Source: Vanessa cardui
Taxonomy: Eukaryota > Arthropoda > Insecta > Lepidoptera > Nymphalidae
NCBI RefSeq assembly: GCF_905220365.1
Contig: NC_061125.1
Span: 10,495,831-10,559,830, forward strand
Length of the DNA: 64,000 bases
Reading direction: 5' to 3'
Shown: piece by piece, positions 21,876 to 33,953 of the stretch
How positions within the stretch are numbered: the first letter of the stretch is position 1
How the letters are laid out: every line of letters starts with the position of its first letter
Made by a program: the position numbers and the translations under genes
The notes under the pieces: model-generated
Told to the model about the DNA's origin: nothing
The model's database searches: none
What the model saw: only the letters and a program-made list of their open reading frames with translations

Positions 21876-22744
21876 CTTTTGATGATTCTTTAAATTAATT
21901 ATAAAACAATCAACCACGTGATCGAGGACCAAAAAATAATTCAATTTCGATGTTAATGTAAAAAATCTCATGAGTTTCAAAAATGACTATTCCATGCTTC
22001 TATTTGACAAAAACGAAACGCATGGAAGAAGTTAAGGTAAAGAAGATAGGCAAAAGGCAAAGTTTTAAGCAAGCTTGTCTGGATACGTAACTTGCTCGTG
22101 CCGCTGGTTTTTTTGTAGGCATTCTGGCACTCGGCCAGAGAACTCAACATATACCCTCGCTTCATATATTGGGGACGCGTAACTGCGTTTTCCAGTAGGA
22201 ACGCTTAAAGGCATGTCGAGATAGTTACCACCAGTACATACTCTACCAGTGACGTATCGTAAGGAGGTTTTTTAGTTGTTTCACATATCCATATATATAA
22301 ACACTATATCCGTTGATACTTTACTTCTTTAAAATATGCAAAAAAGATCTTGCATCGATATATTTATATTTAATACATAAGATAAACACGACTTTATATA
22401 CAGAGATACGTTATGTTATAGAACAGCAATTTTTCTCTAGAGAGTGTCCAGTGAAATTACATTATTCTCTTCTTTGTTAAACGCCAAAGGTTGTTTTGAA
22501 ACAATTCATCTGAATTTTATGAAACAAGTCGAAACTTTATTTTACGAGGAAAGTTCTTGCAAAACAAAAAATTAAATTTTTTTCGGTCTCACTTTCATCT
22601 GCAACATTAATTTCGAGTCCAAGATTGTTTCAGTTAAATTATATGTTTACGTTTACGTTATTTTTATTTACAATTGAAATATTACCTAAGTTTAATTTCA
22701 TCTAAGAAAAGTTTTTACATGTTGATATATACCAGAATATCCGA
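21876..22744. other. Unique DNA
   Basis: The minus-strand ORF at 21977-22165 has no domain. A GC-richer patch at 22100-22265 is unexplained. Confidence 0.35.
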
Positions 22745-22935
22745 AATCTGATGGTGCGTGGTAATCGCCATTCTTAAACATTAACCATTCCTTACCAATC
22801 TGCAATCGTCTTTTGTTTCCAGTTATACAGACTATAGTATTGTTGTGTTCCGGTTTGAAGGGTAAGTCAAACCCTTCTAACCGGAATACAACAATATTAA
22901 TAAATATTCTAGTTTGGTGATAGAATACTCTCTAA
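22745..22935 (-). mobile_element. Repeat B with an internal inverted duplication
   Basis: Flanking pieces (cattaaccattccttacc, agttatacagac) and the later tctagtttggtgatagaata follow repeat B inverted. Between them the segment of about 28 bases carrying the aacccttctaaccggaatac motif is present twice in opposite orientations: 22836-22863 and 22871-22898, with 3 mismatches and a 7-base loop. This produces a strong hairpin. Confidence 0.6.
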
Positions 22936-22956
22936 CTCTATATTGAGTAGAGTAGT

Positions 22957-22998
22957 ACTCTATATAGAAAACTCTATGTAGAGAACTCTTTATAGAGT
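22957..22998. repeat. Three imperfect 14-bp tandem units
   Basis: Units actctatatagaaa, actctatgtagaga and actctttatagagt lie head to tail; the last is itself nearly palindromic. A looser actcta-rich stretch precedes them from about 22925. Confidence 0.6.
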
Positions 22999-24600
22999 GA
23001 CTTGTACATACCTCCATAAAATAAAAATGATGATGATAAAATTATTACAAAAACATAGCTTTTTAAAAAAAAAGGAAACGCGTGAGTTATGTAATATGTA
23101 TGAATTTTAATCAAATTTCACATGTCACATCATCACGTAAGACATAAGAGTATTTGTTTTTTATATTTGATAAAGCAAAAGGACGAAAAGTCACAACGAG
23201 GGATGCGACAATATGCTAATCCTCGTTGTAAACATTTAACGCTTAAATGTACAAGGATCGTAAAGAGCAGCCGGGGCAGGAGATATTTGAGTTTGCGAAC
23301 AGATACGACCCGAGTCTGAGTAAATAAGTCGAGTTTTGGAAAAAAACTTGGCGAAGGTGTCGACTTTGCGAGTTGCTCGTCCTTTTATTTGTCTTTTACG
23401 AGTTATTGCTTTTTAGACTGTAACGACTTAAAGGTATGTTTCCATTAATGAAAAATAACTCCTAAGTCTTTGTCTTAAGGTATTTAATTGATAAATTATA
23501 TTAGGCTGTTTTAACTTAATGGTAATAAAGAGAGGCTGTTTATGGAGGGTATTTGAGAGTGACAAAGTAATTGACAGAACTTATATGTGAAGGTCCTATA
23601 ATTAAAGTGGTTACGTAGCACAAAAATCTGATGTATTAGTATTTATTTGCGTTAGCGTAAAATAAATCTTGTGTAAAATGTTTACATGAATTTTTATTTC
23701 ATTCCTTATTTTCATTTATTTATTTTCTTAGGTTTTAGTAGTAAGTAACATACTTATATGTTTTCATTAACGCTTATGCATATTTAATACAACATTTTTG
23801 TAAGCAGCTATGGTAGAGGAAGCCACAGCCGAAAGACATAGTGCTTTTAAATATTTTAACCGTTCCATAGATCACAAACGCGCCAAACTTGGAAAATAAA
23901 ATATTATATCAAAATTTTCTCACAAATTACTGATGATTTTAAAATCGCTAATCATAATATATAATAATAATTAATAATCATGTTATAATAACTTGCAAGC
24001 CAAGACAAAATGTAATCGTTATTGTACGGAGCGATAACATATTTCAATGAATATTGTGGACCAACAAAAAAATCATAATCTATTAAATTTTAATCTTTGA
24101 GAATAGGATAACAATTTAAATAGACGTACAATATCGATATAGCTTCACAATGTGCTTGTTTAACTAGCAATTAAAATTTTAAATAAAATTTAAAAATAAA
24201 CAATTACTTTTATTATTAGTCCATTTACAAGCCACTTATCCTATCACATATAATATACATTTTGATCTATACTAAATACATATATTATTATAGATAAAAA
24301 GTTGTATTAGATGTATCGATTTGTTTTACGATTTTGTCCAGCCAAAGAAGTTGTCCTTATTGCTAAGAAGAACAACTGCATATACATATGGAACTGTATT
24401 TCATGTGAGGCCGAATTTGCGCCCTGTCTTAGGTGATGGGCCGACGTGAAATATTGTATTGCCTTACTGATCACATTTTGATGACAATTTGGCTTTACCT
24501 TCCAATTGACATAACCGAACGAGGCTAGATACTTAGCAGTTCTAATAGTATAGTAGACAAGTTTTACATGATAAAGTGAGCTAAGACGGATCGAAATCAT
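22999..24600. other. Unique AT-rich DNA
   Basis: A GC-richer patch at 23255-23410 (aagagcagccggggcaggag, gtgtcgactttgcgagttgc) has no recognised product. The 118-codon minus-strand ORF (24307-24663) starts inside the LINE-C tail and has no domain; I treat it as chance. Confidence 0.35.
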
Positions 24601-24845
24601 AATCAAAGCAAAATACTCTTTATTCAAGTAGGCTTTTCCAAAAATTTTTGAATTTACAACCAAGTTAAGCTACCACCGGTTCGGAAAGTATATTCTACCG
24701 AGAAGAACCGGCAAGAAACTCAATAGGTACTCTTTTTTAACATTTAAAAATACAAAGTCATGTTAGTTAAATACAATTATTTAAATTAATATATCCTGCG
24801 TGGAAGTCAACAGGTATTAGCCCCACGCTTTTTTATCATCTATAT
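24601..24845 (-). mobile_element. LINE-C 3' end (copy b)
   Basis: Plus strand: tattcaagtaggcttttcc, agctaccaccggttcggaaa, accgagaagaaccggcaaga, gcgtggaagtcaacaggtat and cacgcttttttatcatctat, the reverse of the LINE-C tail. It is 5'-truncated right after the RT stop region. Confidence 0.75.
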
Positions 24846-26440
24846 TATATATTATACTATATTAAGTTGAAGACAATGCATATTCTTGAATACTCTCTGA
24901 TATAGGACGATGTGATTTAAAAAATGTCATAAAGTAATCATAATACCATGTCAAATTAAATCGAAGGCTATACCAACGGTGTTAGGTTTTATATTTACCT
25001 CAGGAAATTCAATATCAAAAGTAACGTTACACCGCGAGGGGTGTTCTTGCTAATCTTGTGATAGTCTATACACTCGTATATCCACAGGTAAACCAAATAC
25101 ATGCTGATATTTGTATGAAAATATAATTTGTAATTTATATTTCATGTTCTTTGTCTATAATTTACTAATACTTTTGACAAACAAATACATGAATGTTTCG
25201 CATAAAATTTTAAGAGAAAAATTTTGTATGACATTTTTAAATGCAAATGTCTCTTAACTGAGTAAAGGCGGTACGCAACTTCATCCATCTCACTCCAACC
25301 TTTATGTAATATATGTATGATAGTATAATAATAATAAATCTGTGGCATTGGAATACAATTCACCTAAATTCAAACTTCGATAATTGTAATATAATTAAAA
25401 GTAACAGCCTCTATAAGTTTGTCCTTTTGAGGAGTTGAGCATATAACTACGCTTCGCCAATGCGCTTTGTGCAGTTTGTTTTTGCACAAGAGAAAAGTGT
25501 ATTTTCTGTGTACGAAACACAAAACACGTGAATTTTTAGTAGTGCGTGCTACACTTGAACCCAAAACTCTATTATATTTCAACCACTAAACCATTTCACT
25601 TAAAATTGCTTACTTATTCATTCATATTCAAGATAATAGATTAATCCGTTGAAAAGTTATAAAGATTCACTTTAATATTAATAACTTATCTCAAAACTTA
25701 GTTACTGACAATGAATGAAGCTTTATTAACTGGATTTACTTAGCGCCGCTTTTCCTTTGAGTCTTTGAGTCAAAGAAACGAGAAATCGAAAGTAATACCG
25801 CGAGCTCGTGGTTAATTCCCCTTTGTGTTTTGTTCTATACTAGCAACTGCAGAATTCATAGCATTAACTATGCTAGGAAAGGTTTCTTTGAAAATTATGC
25901 AAGGGTGTATTAAATAGATTTTGAATGAAGCCTATTTTCATAATTAATTAATATTATGTTATAATCGTTTTAACGATGAATGTCTTTGTAAATGCTTTGT
26001 GCATTTATAAAGACAATTAGAATTAAATAAAAATAATTATTTTAAATAAACATTTACACAACGCACACAGGCTTAAGTGCTGTCAATAAAAAAAAAATAG
26101 TAGAGAAAAAAAAAGTTCGATAAATGCAAATTCATATTTGTTTTCATCAAAATATTAATTCAAATTTCGAATATTGAACAATCAATTTAATCAAATATCG
26201 CCACGTCACGGTTTTTCAAATTATAACACAACGGTTTTACAATTACACTTACACTGAGCTACCAAACTACACAGATATCGATTAATCCATCAAACCTAAT
26301 TAACGATAACCACATTGATAACTTAATACGCAATCAAGACACGGGTGAGGTGATAACTCTGTCATCCCTGACAATTTAGGGGGATCTACAAACTTTAGAG
26401 TTGCTGAAATTTTATCAATAATTAGGGTTTTAGTCATATA
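24846..26440. other. Unique AT-rich DNA
   Basis: Minus-strand ORFs at 25142-25363 and 25370-25582 have no domain. An A-rich patch lies at 26085-26115. No repeat recognised. Confidence 0.4.
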
Positions 26441-26802
26441 TCAATAAATTTTTCTTGAGGCAAGGTATCCCTTTCTATAATAAAATTCCGCAGACATTTT
26501 TAACTATGCCGTTTCGTAAATTCAAAAGGCATATTATTCGATACAAGATTTTGTAGATGATAAAAAAGCGTGGAATTAATACCTGTTGACTTCCAGGCAG
26601 GATATATTAATTTAAATAATTGTAGTAACTATCATAACTGTATTTTTTTAAATGTTGAAAAAGAGTAACTACTAAGTTTCTTACCGGTTCTTCTCGGTAG
26701 AATCTACTTTCCGAACCGGTGGTAGCTTCACTTAATTGTTAAATGACGACTCAAAAGTGCTTTTAAAAGCCCACTTGAATAAAGTTTATTTTGATTTTGA
26801 TT
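26441..26802 (+). mobile_element. LINE-C 3' end with RT remnant (copy c)
   Basis: The plus strand reads the RT C-terminal segment (QGIPFYNKIPQTFLTMPF). It then lacks about 28 bases present in copy a, breaking the frame before the ggcatattattcgatac region. The 3' UTR and (TTTTGA)n-type tail are intact. Confidence 0.75.
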
Positions 26803-27249
26803 ATATTATTATTCTAACTACCCGGCTTTGACAAAATGCCATTTTTTAAGTAAGAAATCCATATGATATTTTTGTTTGGTATATGACCTTCTTGGTACAG
26901 TGGCCTGATATAAGGTCACAGGTGACGCGATTTTCGATTCAAGTCGGGTCGTAAAAACTTATTGGGATTTTTCGCCGAAATTCTCAATATCTAAGTCTGG
27001 AGGGCAAAAATGAATACATTTTTGTGTCACACCAGATTATGATTTAACAAAGAATTAATTTTAGAGAGCGAAAAAATGTGACTATACCTATGAGCTATGG
27101 CTGTATAAAAAAAAAAACAAATGGAAATCGTAGGAAAAGACATTGTCAGCTTACAATGACATTAAATAAAAACAAAATCATTTCAAAATTTGTAAAAAAC
27201 AATTTTATCAACGTGAAGTCTCGAGAGCAGCCCACTAATTTAAAATAAA
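26803..27249. other. Unique DNA flanking mariner
   Basis: Nothing recognised; the bases before 27252 are AT-rich and include the TA target. Confidence 0.4.
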
Positions 27250-27251
27250 TA

Positions 27252-28535
27252 TTGAGTTGGGGAAAAAGTCTTTTCGCATATAGTATGTATGAACTTGTAA
27301 TAAAATCTCTTTGGCTATACCATTTGTATCTGGCTGGTTTTGGTATCATTAAAAAGTTTTAATTTTAAAGAAGGCACTTCCAAATTCAAATTAGGAATTT
27401 GTGTGATTTTCATTTGTTTTTGTTGTTGTTAAAATGAGTGAATCTAAAGAAGAAATTCGATACATTTTAAAATTTTACTATAAAAAAGGTAAAAATGCAA
27501 CTCAAGCCGCGAAAAAAATTTGTGATGTTTATGGACCTAATGCAGTATCTGTGAGAGTTGCGCAAGTTTGGTTTAAGCGTTTTCAAGCCGGAAATTTTGA
27601 TATCAAAGATGCATCTCGCTCTGGTCGCCCTGTTACGGACAAAATTGATGCCATTTTTGAAAAAGTGGAGCAAGATCGGTATATTAGTAGTTACGATGTA
27701 GCTGAAGAACTGGCAATTGACCACAAAACGGTTTTGACTCATTTGAATAAAGCTGAGTACACAAAAAAGCTCGATATATGGGTGCCTCATGAACTCACTG
27801 AAAGAAACCTAATGAACCGTGTACTCATTTGTGATTCTTTATTACGACGTAATGAAACCGAACCATTTTTGAAGAAGCTGATAACTTGTGATGAAAAGTA
27901 GATCACATACGACAAGAACGTGCGAAAAAGATCGTGGTCAAAGGCCGGTCAAGCTTCACAGACTGTGGCAAAACCCGGATTAACTCGCAATAAGGTAATG
28001 CTGTGTGTATGGTGGGATTGGAAGGGCATCATTCATTATGAGCTGTTACCGCCCGGCAGGACCATCGATTCAGAACTGTATTGCGAACAATTGATGAGAT
28101 TGAAGCAAGAAATTGAGAGAAAGCGGCCAGAATTGATCAACAGAAGGGGTGTGGTTTTTCACCATGACAACGCTAGACCTCACACATATTTAGCCACTCA
28201 ACAAAAATTACGAGAGTTTGGCTGGGAGGTATTAATGCATCCGCCGTATAGTGCTGACCTTGCACCTTCAGATTTTCATCTGTTTCGGTCTCTGCAGAAT
28301 TCCTTAGGCAGTGTCAGGTTAACATCACGAGAGGACTGCCAAAACCACTTGTCGCAATTTTTCGATCAGAAGCCCCAAAATTTTTACAGCAATGGGATCA
28401 TGTCACTACCAACAAGATGGCAAAAAGTTATGGAACAAAATGGCACCTACATACTTTAGTCAAATGTAAATAAACTATAAAAAAAACTTTTTGAATTTTT
28501 ATATAAAATACGAAGAAACTTTTTCCCCAACCTAT
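27252..28535 (+). mobile_element. Mariner (Tc1/mariner) DNA transposon, 1284 bp
   Basis: The terminal inverted repeats are ttgagttggggaaaaagtct at the left (from 27252) and, on the opposite strand, ataggttggggaaaaagttt at the right (ending 28535). About 22 of the first 28 positions match. Both ends are flanked by TA (27250-27251 and 28536-28537), the expected target-site duplication. Length is typical for mariner. It encodes one transposase, 27434-28459. Few mutations suggest a fairly recent insertion. Mobility in cis is blocked by the TAG at 27899-27901 unless transposase is supplied in trans. Confidence 0.93.
27434..28459 (+). pseudogene. Mariner transposase, one in-frame TAG
   Basis: Mariner transposase cuts and pastes its own element through the terminal repeats. 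The frame is 341 codons, close to the usual 345, from ATG 27434 to TAG 28457. Residues 1-110 form the N-terminal DNA-binding helix-turn-helix region; SGRP at 63-66 fits the linker. WVPHELT at 116-122 is the family motif. The catalytic acid triad is visible at D153 (TCDEK), D245 (HHDNARPH) and D280 (DLAPSDFHLF); 34 residues separate the last two, the mariner D,D34D pattern. Codon 156 is TAG where the family has the conserved Trp of DEKW, a single-base nonsense change. The frame is otherwise open, with no frameshift. Confidence 0.93.
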
Positions 28536-29034
28536 TACTATTACTGCACACATTTCTACATAAAAATGGTGATAGTCAGAAACATTAAAAAAAATCAAAT
28601 GCTGTCTGCAAAATAAAAACATGCAATCAAAACGATCAAATAAATGATAACAAACCAAAACCAAGTCCATACTTATCAAGTCTAAAATAAGAAAGATTGA
28701 GTATCTGTTTTGATATATAAAACCTACAATATCTTTAACTGAGTTATGTTTCATAACTTATTTGTCTTTATTCACAATATTTAATTTATTATGCTTCAGT
28801 ATATCTGCGCTTGCCGGCTCATTTAGTAGCTACGCACCCCACGATAGATAAATCAGTTACAAATGTGTAGGTATGCCCAACAGCTCTATTTATCATTTTC
28901 TTGACATAGAAACATTAATATGTGTAATCTTAATGCCTAATGTTCCAGACGATTTAATTGATAAATATATGAATCGCACTAATTTTGATTTGCAAAGGTT
29001 TTTTGAACGAAGTTATTTCACGCGGCTTGCATTA
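28536..29034. other. Unique DNA
   Basis: The minus-strand ORF at 28428-28754 overlaps the mariner end and has no domain. No repeat recognised after 28537. Confidence 0.4.
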
Positions 29035-29245
29035 CAGTGAAATGGCAGAAATAGTCATCAGAAGCCCATATTCGTCCACAATTCCACACTTCTGAGGTCT
29101 TTCTTCGGCTACTCGTATCCAGCTCCTGCGAGATATGTTGCGCAAATCGTCACTCCATCGTACCTACCTGAGACGCGGTCTCCACTCTAAAACAAGTTTT
29201 CCCCAAGAATCGATAACCATTGGAGAAAACATGTTCTGAAATAGT
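29035..29245 (-). mobile_element. LINE endonuclease/RT C-terminal remnant
   Basis: Minus-strand codons give LVLEWRPRLR, a stop, then VRWSDDLRNISRRSWIRVAE and a short trailing segment. This matches the C-terminal end of lepidopteran endonuclease/reverse-transcriptase ORFs (VLEWRPR…RWSDDLR). At least one in-frame stop and a probable frameshift upstream make it a pseudogene. It is GC-rich for the region. Confidence 0.7.
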
Positions 29246-31392
29246 CGCGTAAGGAATTGAGGATCTCCCCTCGAGGAGACCTATCTATCTCTTTCTAGTA
29301 TTCACGCTTTTAAAATAACACTTTTTAAGATCATTTTTAATTAACTGTGCTCACGACGTACGCATACATATAAAGTGAAAAGCGGTTATTTAAATGTTAC
29401 AAACAGACACTCAAATTTAATTACATTTATAGATGTGTGTGTTTACTCTCTTTTCTTAATTTTCCTAGCTGATTGTGGATTATGTGGATTAACCAGTGAT
29501 TGACACTTAAGTAAATAGTATAACAATAAACATATGTATATACTTATATTCGTTAGATAATTATCATTTCCATTAAATTTGACAACGTTATATAATATGA
29601 AATAGAGTCGCTTTTATCCTTCAATCATCTATATTACGAAAGACTAAGCTTGATGAATTAGCAATGTACTAGTTTATATGGCTTACTAGTTCCAATACAA
29701 AATCAATCAAATAATAGAGCTATGTTATGTCTATGTACTCAACTCAACAAATATTGTGAGTAAATCAATACATATTATAAATTAAATATTAACTACGCGT
29801 CTCATTGTTATGAGAATTATTTCATATATTTCGTAACTTTTGTCATGATGTAAAAGTAAATTTAATGTGTAAAATTAAATTTAAGTACATTACTTTTCAA
29901 CGGCGTGGTTATTGCAATTTGAATGAATCATTGGTTCATTATCTGATAAAGATATAATTTTACAAGAGCTACATTTTTGTGCAACGCATTTTAATAAAGA
30001 AAGAAACATAAAGACAATATACTTGACCTTGAACATTTTATTTATTTGATTGATATGGGTATTGTAATTTCAGTAGTTCGGGATGGCCAAAATAATATTA
30101 TAATCTCTCTATCTTTTGATACAACGCCACGCCAATCGTCCAATTGTTTTCTAATGACAGCTCAATCACATTTAAAATAAGAAAGAGTGTTACATGCCAG
30201 TATTAAATGCTATGCCATATAAAACAATATTAATTACAGTTTTACAAATTATTGATCAATTAATTACAATAATAATTTTATATAATAAAGTAAATTCAAC
30301 AGCTCCTGCTTTATTAATAATATGCAATAATAAGGTGATATGAATTATGATATTAATGTCATAATACCGTATTGAAGGCTAAGGTTACTCTCGTAACTCG
30401 TCTCGTTTTTCAATAGTAAGAAGAGATTAGTTCATCGGTTTAGATTCAAATATATGACGTTACATTACCAGCATTCTTTGCTAACTTAAAACTTTTAATA
30501 CTTGGCTAATATGCGCTACTGCTCAATTTATCTTTGTCGAAGTTTTAAAAAGTACCAAACCATCCTTTCATTGAAGGCAATTTTTGAATAATTTAAAAAG
30601 TCCGCGTTGCCGAAAATTAAACCCGAAAGTTCGGTGTAGGTTTCAAAAGTCCACGTACAACGTCACCGTCAAACGATATCTCTATGCTATCAAATATATT
30701 GCTCCTACGGGATGTAAAGCATGAACATTGTCGGTCATATATAAATCTTATGTCGTTGTGTATAAAGTTCAAATTTATCTGTCAATCGCTTTAAAGATTG
30801 ATCATTTTTATTTCATGATAACAGGTTCACTTTCTTTTGAAAAGCTGTGAATACTGCCTTTGTGTGACCTTGGTTGAACCATTGAAACGGCACTCAGCCG
30901 CAAGCAATACGCTGTGATGGAATTTTTAATGGCACCCAGTCGTATGACGTTATGACAATTTTCGTTTATTGTCGTAACACAATAGTGATGAGGTGCACCG
31001 GAGGCAGTCTGGGTTAATTGAACATGAATTTTACACTCGTCATTTGTAATTTCGTTTTATATTCAACATCAATAAATAATTGCATTATTATTATTTTAAA
31101 TGGAACTGTAAAATAATGTCATATCATAATTATCATAGATTTTTTTAAATTAAAAGTTTTATATTTTTTTCATAAAAATTTACAAGTTTAGCTTGTTTTA
31201 GATAAAAACTTCAATAACTATTATACCTCTTATTTTTGTGTCTCCGTTAAATTAAAACATAACATTATTTTACGTATCTTACTAATTAGGTATACATTAT
31301 ATGATACCAACCATTAAATAATTGGTTTCGTAGGTAAGTGTTTATTGTATGAAAGGATAGACAACAACAAGGATAGACTTTGTTTTATCTTT
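29246..31392. other. Unique AT-rich DNA with GC-richer blocks
   Basis: Blocks at 30600-30720 (tccgcgttgccgaaaatta, tcggtgtaggtttc) and 30840-31030 (actcagccgcaagcaatacg, gtgcaccggaggcagtctgg) stand out by composition but have no ORF or repeat match. The rest is AT-rich. Candidate conserved noncoding DNA only. Confidence 0.3.
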
Positions 31393-31615
31393 TACTAGTA
31401 CCCGCCCGGGCTTCACACGGGTGCGATGATAAAAAATCACAGTAGAAATTTCGAAAATGATCAGTGTTTTCTACTAAATTTTCCATGTATTATAGATAAA
31501 AATCTCCTTCTCGAATCATTCTAGCTATAAAAAACAAACCACATCAAAATCCGTTGTGTAGTTTTAAAGATATATATATATGGACAGAGAAAGCGACTTT
31601 GTTTTATAATACGTA
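31393..31615 (+). repeat. Repeat E, copy 2
   Basis: Begins actagtacccgcccgggctt, continues cacacgggtgcgatgat and aaaatccgttgtgtagtttt, ends aaagcgactttgttttataa. It lacks a central piece relative to copies 1 and 4. Confidence 0.65.
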
Positions 31616-32175
31616 GTGTTTTGATAGTTTATAATGTATACGTATATTTTATTTGGCAAAAATAAACGTAAAGAAAACTTAATTTAAAAAAATCAATACG
31701 TAGAACTGATTAAAATTTCCAATTCGCCTTTGATGTATTTCATGAATCTGGCTGACTCTTGTAACTTGAACATCAAGAGCGCAGAACGTCAGAATTCACC
31801 TAATTAGAGCTACATTCAACCACACTGCACTAATTACTTGGGTATTGAGTTCAGCAGTCTACATTAAGGGTTACAACCGAATACACGGCAGAATAAAGTT
31901 CAATAAACATCACCAATATTCGTATATTCATGCAAATTATAAATGGTAGATTACTTTAATGGATACACTAATCAGCTACGTGTGTTTATTTACTGATTAC
32001 CTAAAATAATGTAAATTATATTCCTTTGTATGAGTCCAATATTAACGTTAAAATGAAATTGGGATTTTATATATTATATGAATGCAGTCTGATTATATAA
32101 TTTACATAACTGTATAGATCAAAACTTGTACTAGAGTAAATAGTAATTGTAAAAGATTCTTTTGAGAAAAAAATT
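31616..32175. other. Unique DNA
   Basis: Nothing recognised. Confidence 0.4.
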
Positions 32176-32188
32176 AGTATTACTTATA
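32176..32188. repeat. 13-bp target-site duplication (left)
   Basis: agtattacttata is repeated exactly at 32504-32516 on the other side of the SINE. Confidence 0.9.
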
Positions 32189-32503
32189 CAACAACAACAA
32201 CAACAACAACAGCCTGTAAATTCCCACTGCTGGGCTTAAGGCCTCCTCTCCGTTTGAGGAGAAGGTTTGGAACATATTCCACCACACTGTTCCAATGCGG
32301 GTTGGTGGAATGCACATGTGGCAGGATTTCTATGAAATTTGTCACATACAGGTTACCACACGATGTTTTCCTTCACCGCTGAGCACGAGATGAATTATAA
32401 AGATAAATTAAGCACTTGAATCAGCGGTGCCTGCCTGGGTTTGAACCCGCAACCATCAGTTAAGATGCACGCGTTCTAACCACTGGGCCATCTCGACTCT
32501 CTA
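32189..32503 (-). mobile_element. SINE-A, full length, youngest-looking copy
   Basis: On the minus strand it starts gagagtcgagatggcccagtg and keeps an intact tRNA-like head with B box gggttcaaacc, the gaaggaaaacatcgtg body, tctcctcaaacggagagga and cccagcagtgggaatttaca, ending in (GTT)n with eight units. A perfect 13-bp duplication flanks it. Intact ends and duplication indicate a recent LINE-mediated insertion. Confidence 0.92.
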
Positions 32504-32516
32504 AGTATTACTTATA

Positions 32517-33402
32517 AGATTCAAATATAACTAGTTGTCCTTAGCTTTAGTTCTATTTCATCTTTTTAAAAAACCTCGGACAGGCTTTGTTTTGATTTAA
32601 TTTAATTTTAACCTGCAAGTCATCCGCATTTAGCTCGAAACCCTTATTTAAATGAAATTAATAATGTCAAATAGTATATAGATACATTATTTCGTTCCGA
32701 ATTGGAAGTTGTCGATTACAATTTATGTTAATTTTGTTAATGTTTTTCTTTTTTTTTTGATACAGCCTATGCGCCACTCTCTTATCAATATTTTTTTTTC
32801 AGCCAGTAATTAAATTTTGTTAATTGAAACCAAAAATCTTCCTTAATTTTCTGCACGTCTGAAGTTTGTCAAAATGAAAGCATAATCGATTTTTTACATA
32901 CAGTCTATTAAAGTCATCACCTTCTCTATCGTCTACTAAAGAATCACTGGGACAAAAAGCGACTTACACTATTAATATATTTTTTTTAATGATTAATGTA
33001 CCGAATTATTTTTAATATTTAATTGCATATAATAACTAAATCTATATATGTTACATAAAATCATATTGAGTTAAATATAATGTATAAAATGCTGATATAT
33101 TGTGAATCAGTAACCAAATTTTATCCCGCTAAGCGATAATTGGCAACCAATGGCGCCATTATAACATTGCAACTAATTTTATTATTATTTTATGTATAAA
33201 TTAAAGCTTTTTAGAATAGCAACGATATCATAATTTATTGTTATTATTTATGTGATGCGATGCGTTATTCAATAAGCGAACGATATTTTATCGAAATATA
33301 ATAACTTGTTTAATTTATAACGTAATGTTAGATGACAATAGATTATTATATTGTCTAGATTTGTGATGATTTTTGAAAGTAAAATGTAAAATAAAAGTAA
33401 AG
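32517..33402. other. Unique AT-rich DNA
   Basis: Nothing recognised. Confidence 0.4.
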
Positions 33403-33580
33403 TAACAGCCTGTAAATTAACCACTGCTGGGCTAAGGCCTCCTCTCTCATTAAGGAGAAAGTTTGGAATATATTCCACCACGCTGTTAAAATCCGAGTTG
33501 GCGTAATACATAAATGACAGAATTTCTATGGAATTAGGTACATGCAGGTTTCCTTACGATGTTTTCCTTCACCGCCGAGC
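33403..33580 (-). mobile_element. SINE-A, 5'-truncated
   Basis: Plus strand: aacagcctgtaaattaacca, ctgctgggctaaggcctcct, aggtttccttacgatgtttt and cttcaccgccgagc. The tRNA-like head is absent beyond 33580. The minus-strand ORF at 33269-33511 is a shadow. Confidence 0.75.
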
Positions 33581-33667
33581 TTCATTTCTTTTTTAGACAA
33601 GGCTTGGAGTTTGTGTTGATACACGACGAATATTATAGTAGATATTTATTCGATACTTAAGTTTTGT

Positions 33668-33953
33668 TTAGGTTGCCGAACGAGTATATGGGTCACCTGA
33701 TGGTAAGTGGTTACTACCACCTATTGACAATTGTACTGTAAAAATATTAACCATCCCTTACATCGCTAATGCACCACCAACCTTGGGAACCAAAATTTTA
33801 TGTCTATTGTGCCTGTAGTTACACGAGCTCGAACTTCAAAGGGGAAACCAACAATACTGAGTAGGTACTGTTGTTTTACTGTTGTTTTACTGATAGAATA
33901 TCCGATGAGTGAGTGGTGCTTATCCAGACAGGCTTGCACAAAGCTCTAGCAAG
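33668..33953 (-). mobile_element. Repeat B, near full length
   Basis: Plus strand: ggttgccgaacgagtatatg, gtcacctgatggtaagtgg, ccatcccttacatcgctaat, gtgcctgtagttacacgagc and ggcttgcacaaagctctagc. It contains a small local duplication of actgttgtttt near 33868-33890. Confidence 0.7.

Noticed and set aside
24307..24663. 118-codon minus-strand ORF as a gene
   Set aside because: It starts inside a LINE-C tail, has no domain, and its composition is that expected from local base content.
8673..30950. Shared ttttaatggcac-NNN-gtcgta at 8674-8694 and 30924-30944
   Set aside because: 18 of 21 matching bases; a rough count of possible pairs in 64 kb of AT-rich DNA predicts several such matches by chance.
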